NCBI GenBank assembly: GCA_963664835.2 | Contig: CAXXUG010000028.1 | Coordinates: forward strand, 186,001-250,000 | Origin: G963664835 sp963664835 | GTDB lineage: Bacteria; Chloroflexota; UBA6077; FW602-bin22; JBCLEL01 | Direction: 5' to 3' | Length of the DNA stretch: 64,000 nucleotides | Shown: positions 61,313-64,000 of the stretch, piece after piece | How the letters are laid out: the number at the start of each line of letters is the position of its first letter | Position numbering within the stretch: the stretch's first letter is position 1 | Translations under genes and position numbers: made by a program | Notes under the pieces: model-generated | The model's input: only the letters and a program-made list of their open reading frames with translations | The model's database searches: none | What the model was told of the DNA's origin: nothing

Positions 61313-62557
61313 TTGACGACCGAACTTGACGGTACAAGCATGGATGGACTCGCAGACGCAGAGTCGACGGCTCGGCTGATCACCATTGAAACACGTCCTC
61401 GGATGCTACCCGAGAAATCTGATCAGTCCGTGAACGGCGGTACAGCGTGGCGTCATCCGGCCGGACTGAAGTATGGCGTGCTGATCCTAATCCTGTTGAG
61501 TGGCTTGGTTGCCACCGGTTTCGGGCCGCCGGCGTACATCGAGAGTCGTGCGGCAAACTCTCCGCTCACCCAATACCTGGTCAGGCAGATACAGCCGGTC
61601 GAGCTGCCGGTTGCGCAGGCCCAAGGTGCTATCGCCGTTGATGGCGCAACCGACCTGGTCTTGTACCAAAAGCATCCGGACGTTCGCCGACCGCCGGCGA
61701 GCATGACCAAGATAATGACGGCCCTGCAAGTGTTGGAGGCGGGAGGGCTTGACGATGTTGTGACCTCAACGGTCGATGCCTCGGATTTGCCGGGCAGTTC
61801 GCTCATGGGACTGCGCCGCGGGGAGCGTCTGACGCTCAGGCAGCTACTCTACGGCCTATTGATTCCATCGGGGAACGATGCCGCTCTGGCCATCGCAATA
61901 CACATGGCCGGCGATTCTATCGAGTTTGCCAAGGGAATGAACGACCGCATCGACAGCCTGGGTCTGGAGAACTCGAATTTTGTGAATCCCCATGGACTGG
62001 ATGAACCGGGTCACTTCAGCACACCGCGCGACATCGTAACCATGGCCAAGGAAGCAATGAAGCATCCCTTGTTCGCCGAAATTGTGCGAACAAGAGAGAT
62101 TGAAATCCAGACGGTTCCCCCACGGCGTCTGGTCAATACCAACGATTTGCTCGGCGTAATGCCCGAGGCCATTGGAATCAAGACGGGTACGACGGACAGG
62201 GCGGGAAAGAATCTCGTTTCGGCAGTGGATCGAGAGGGCCATCGAGTGTACGCCGTGGTTATGAACACTACCGATGTTGTCGGTGACAGTATCGCGATCT
62301 ACAACTATGTACTTGCGAAGTATGCCTGGCCGGTTGCCGAGGCGCCCGTTTCAATAATCTGGCAGCCGTTCGCTTCACAGATCAGAGAACTTCTGAGGCC
62401 GGTGGAGGGTCGGCTAATCGTTCCGGCGTGGCAGCGGCGGCTGGTGCGTGTAGAGCCACAGTTGAGAGACGATCCAGAGGGGATCCGGCTGATTGGAGTT
62501 GGCGTCTACGTTGGCGACGAGAGGCTGTATTGGCGAGGGGCGATCGAGGGGCAGTAA
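61313..62557 (+). CDS. dacA: D-alanyl-D-alanine carboxypeptidase (S11)
   Basis: 414 residues, secreted or membrane-anchored by a segment at LILLSGLVATGFGPPA (about 57-72). Penicilloyl-serine motifs are intact: SMTK in PPASMTKIMTAL, SGN in PSGNDAALAIA, KTG in GIKTGTTDRAGKN. It trims the terminal D-Ala of peptidoglycan stem peptides. The start is TTG 61313 or ATG 61340. Its stop overlaps the rluB-like start by 1 nt (TAATG). Confidence 0.92.
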   Translation: MTTELDGTSMDGLADAESTARLITIETRPRMLPEKSDQSVNGGTAWRHPAGLKYGVLILILLSGLVATGFGPPAYIESRAANSPLTQYLVRQIQPVELPVAQAQGAIAVDGATDLVLYQKHPDVRRPPASMTKIMTALQVLEAGGLDDVVTSTVDASDLPGSSLMGLRRGERLTLRQLLYGLLIPSGNDAALAIAIHMAGDSIEFAKGMNDRIDSLGLENSNFVNPHGLDEPGHFSTPRDIVTMAKEAMKHPLFAEIVRTREIEIQTVPPRRLVNTNDLLGVMPEAIGIKTGTTDRAGKNLVSAVDREGHRVYAVVMNTTDVVGDSIAIYNYVLAKYAWPVAEAPVSIIWQPFASQIRELLRPVEGRLIVPAWQRRLVRVEPQLRDDPEGIRLIGVGVYVGDERLYWRGAIEGQ

Positions 62558-63327
62558 TGCAGTTGCCGGACGAGGAACGAACGCAATCAGTCAGGCTGCA
62601 CAAGCTGATGTCGGCGCGAGGTGTGGGCAGTCGGCGGCGTTGCGAGGAGCTGATCAGTGCCGGCCGCGTTACGGTGAACGGCAAGCTGGTCACAACGCTG
62701 GGTGTAACATCGAGTCCTTCGGACATTATTGCGGTTGACGGGAAGCCTGTGGCGGACGCCGCGCCGCCGGCCTACATAATGTTAAACAAACCGGAAGGAA
62801 TCCTGAGTAGTGTCGGCGACCCCCACGGCCGGCGGACGGTAACGGACCTGGTCAGGTCGAATCAGAGGTTGTATCCGGTCGGTCGGTTGGACATCGATAG
62901 CGAGGGCCTGATGCTGCTAACCGACGATGGCGATCTCACAAATCGGTTGACCCATCCGAGTTTTGGCGTCGCCCGCGAGTATCGGGTTCAAGTGGAGCCG
63001 GCGCCCCACGAAGTCAAATTAGCGCAATTGCGTGGTGGTGTTGTAATCGCAGGGCGTCGGACAAGGCCGGCCGCGGTCGATCTCGTTCGCCGGAGCAAGG
63101 ATGGCGCCGAGTTGAGGTTCGTTATTCACGAGGGCCGCAAGCGGCAGCTACGGTTGATGTGCCTCGCGGTAGGGCTGAAGGTGAAGAGAATCGTGAGAGT
63201 ACGGATCGGACCGCTTCGGATCGGCGGATTGAAAGCCGGCGAGCACCGATCCCTGACGGCCGCGGAGATAGAGGCGCTATATCGTTCGACTGGAGTCCCA
63301 GATTCGGCAGCGTCACGGGGCAACTAG
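62557..63327 (+). CDS. rluB: Pseudouridine synthase, RsuA/RluB/RluE/RluF family
   Basis: 256 residues. An N-terminal S4 RNA-binding domain (VRLHKLMSARGVGSRRRCEE to RVTVNGKLV) precedes the catalytic domain with the aspartate in YPVGRLDIDSEGLMLLTDDG. The C-terminal HEGRKRQLRLMCLAVGL is typical. Modifies uridine in 16S or 23S rRNA; the RluB branch is inferred from similarity. Overlaps dacA and precedes cmk. Confidence 0.9.
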   Translation: MQLPDEERTQSVRLHKLMSARGVGSRRRCEELISAGRVTVNGKLVTTLGVTSSPSDIIAVDGKPVADAAPPAYIMLNKPEGILSSVGDPHGRRTVTDLVRSNQRLYPVGRLDIDSEGLMLLTDDGDLTNRLTHPSFGVAREYRVQVEPAPHEVKLAQLRGGVVIAGRRTRPAAVDLVRRSKDGAELRFVIHEGRKRQLRLMCLAVGLKVKRIVRVRIGPLRIGGLKAGEHRSLTAAEIEALYRSTGVPDSAASRGN

Positions 63328-63444
63328 CGCTTCTGAGACGGTTTCTCTTATGCGTTTCCAACGGGTCTCACCGGCAGATTCAAGACAATACTGATGCTAG
63401 AATCGAGCAGGGAGCGCGAATCCACATTGTCGAAGACGAGGCCT

Positions 63445-64000
63445 ATGTTGCGGATCGCGATTGACGGCCCCGCGAGCGCGGGCAAGACTGCGGTGGGTAA
63501 GTTGGCGGCTGAGAGACTGGGCTACCGATTCTTCGACACAGGCCTGGTCTACAGGGCACTTGCTGTGGTCGCTATTGACAATGGGATCGATCCTCGGGAT
63601 GAGAAACAGCTTTGCGCGGCGGCTGAGCAAGTCGAAGTCGGGGGACCGCAAGCTGAGGCGGGCGGTGGTTCAACCTGCCGAGTGGAGATAGATGGCAAGG
63701 AACTGGGGAGCCGGCTGCATGAGCCAACGGTATCGGACATGGCGTCAAGGGTCAGCGCACTTGGAGCGGTTCGGCGCAGCCTGCTCGAATTGCAGCGCCG
63801 GGTCATCGAGACGGGGGGTGTCGTTGCCGCCGGCCGGGACGTAGGTACGGTGGTGGCGCCAGACGCGGATTTGAAGTTTTTTCTGACCGCCTCGCCGGAG
63901 GTGAGGGCGGAGCGCCGATACGATGAGTTGTCAAAGCGGGGCCGCAGGGTAGATTACCGGACGGTGTTGTGGGAGATCAAACAGCGTGACGAGAGGGACA
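63445..64000 (+). CDS. cmk: Cytidylate kinase, 3' end outside the window
   Basis: 185 codons visible. ATG 63445 with GAGG upstream begins the nucleotide-binding loop GPASAGKTAVGK. Next come DTGLVYRALAV and AAGRDVGTVVAPDADLKFF, then RAERRYDEL. Phosphorylates CMP and dCMP with ATP. Clustered with the pseudouridine synthase, a common arrangement. Confidence 0.93.
   Translation, partial: MLRIAIDGPASAGKTAVGKLAAERLGYRFFDTGLVYRALAVVAIDNGIDPRDEKQLCAAAEQVEVGGPQAEAGGGSTCRVEIDGKELGSRLHEPTVSDMASRVSALGAVRRSLLELQRRVIETGGVVAAGRDVGTVVAPDADLKFFLTASPEVRAERRYDELSKRGRRVDYRTVLWEIKQRDERD

Overview
The window looks like a bacterial chromosome segment of moderate-high GC, most likely from the Chloroflexota and within that a SAR202 / Dehalococcoidia-like lineage. 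This is an inference from gene content. T-box leaders sit in front of the trp operon and pheST. A flavin monooxygenase, an enolase-superfamily enzyme, a phytanoyl-CoA-type dioxygenase and HpcH/HpaI aldolases occur together, as in SAR202-type genomes. Intergenic regions carry a dispersed hairpin repeat. No rRNA, tRNA or CRISPR array was seen. The peptidoglycan genes (murJ, class B PBP, DacA, PGRP-type amidase) argue against a wall-less Dehalococcoides-like cell.

Layout. 0-6.8 kb: T-box leader and the operon trpE-G-D-C-F-B-A, compact and partly overlapping; trpE is interrupted by many single-base insertions. 6.9-16.3 kb: mandelate-racemase-type enolase, DUF2203 protein, secreted PGRP amidase, penicillin-binding protein, a cysO-cysM cysteine synthesis pair, a PHP phosphatase and rpmI-rplT. 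16.4-20.5 kb: promoter, hairpins and a phenylalanine T-box ahead of pheS-pheT. 20.5-25 kb: repeats plus amt, glnB and an SMP-30-like gene, all broken by +1 insertions. 25-33.9 kb: MFS protein with a long unusual tail, an MgtE remnant, an SH3 lipoprotein, then a minus-strand run of catabolic genes (dioxygenase, MDR dehydrogenase, VOC, LLM monooxygenase, ABM monooxygenase, aldolase), then a Rieske protein.

34.7-43.6 kb: a rhodanese-type sulfurtransferase, then the most unusual locus. A degenerate SF1 helicase-like protein, a complete UvrD-type helicase and a stand-alone Fe-S PD-(D/E)XK nuclease lie in the same direction. Together they resemble an AddAB/AdnAB enzyme taken apart into three polypeptides. 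A complete 1617-bp insertion sequence with a 7-bp target duplication, plus dispersed repeats, separates the first gene from the second, and a nitrilase stub lies between the second and third.

44-64 kb: gyrA with an insertion, an aldolase behind a 24-bp palindrome, an S1-domain protein, murJ, an amidohydrolase, a secreted HEXXH peptidase with internal repeats, a glycolate-oxidase-type Fe-S protein, an SHMT with a GcvT-like C-terminal extension, and the cluster zinc-ribbon protein, dacA, rluB-like, cmk (cmk cut by the window end).

Quality note: the frame breaks in trpE, amt, glnB and the SMP-30 gene can nearly all be repaired by removing one base, often from a short run, and conserved protein sequence continues on both sides. 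This suggests local sequence errors rather than real decay. These genes are listed as pseudogene-type entries only because they do not read through as given.
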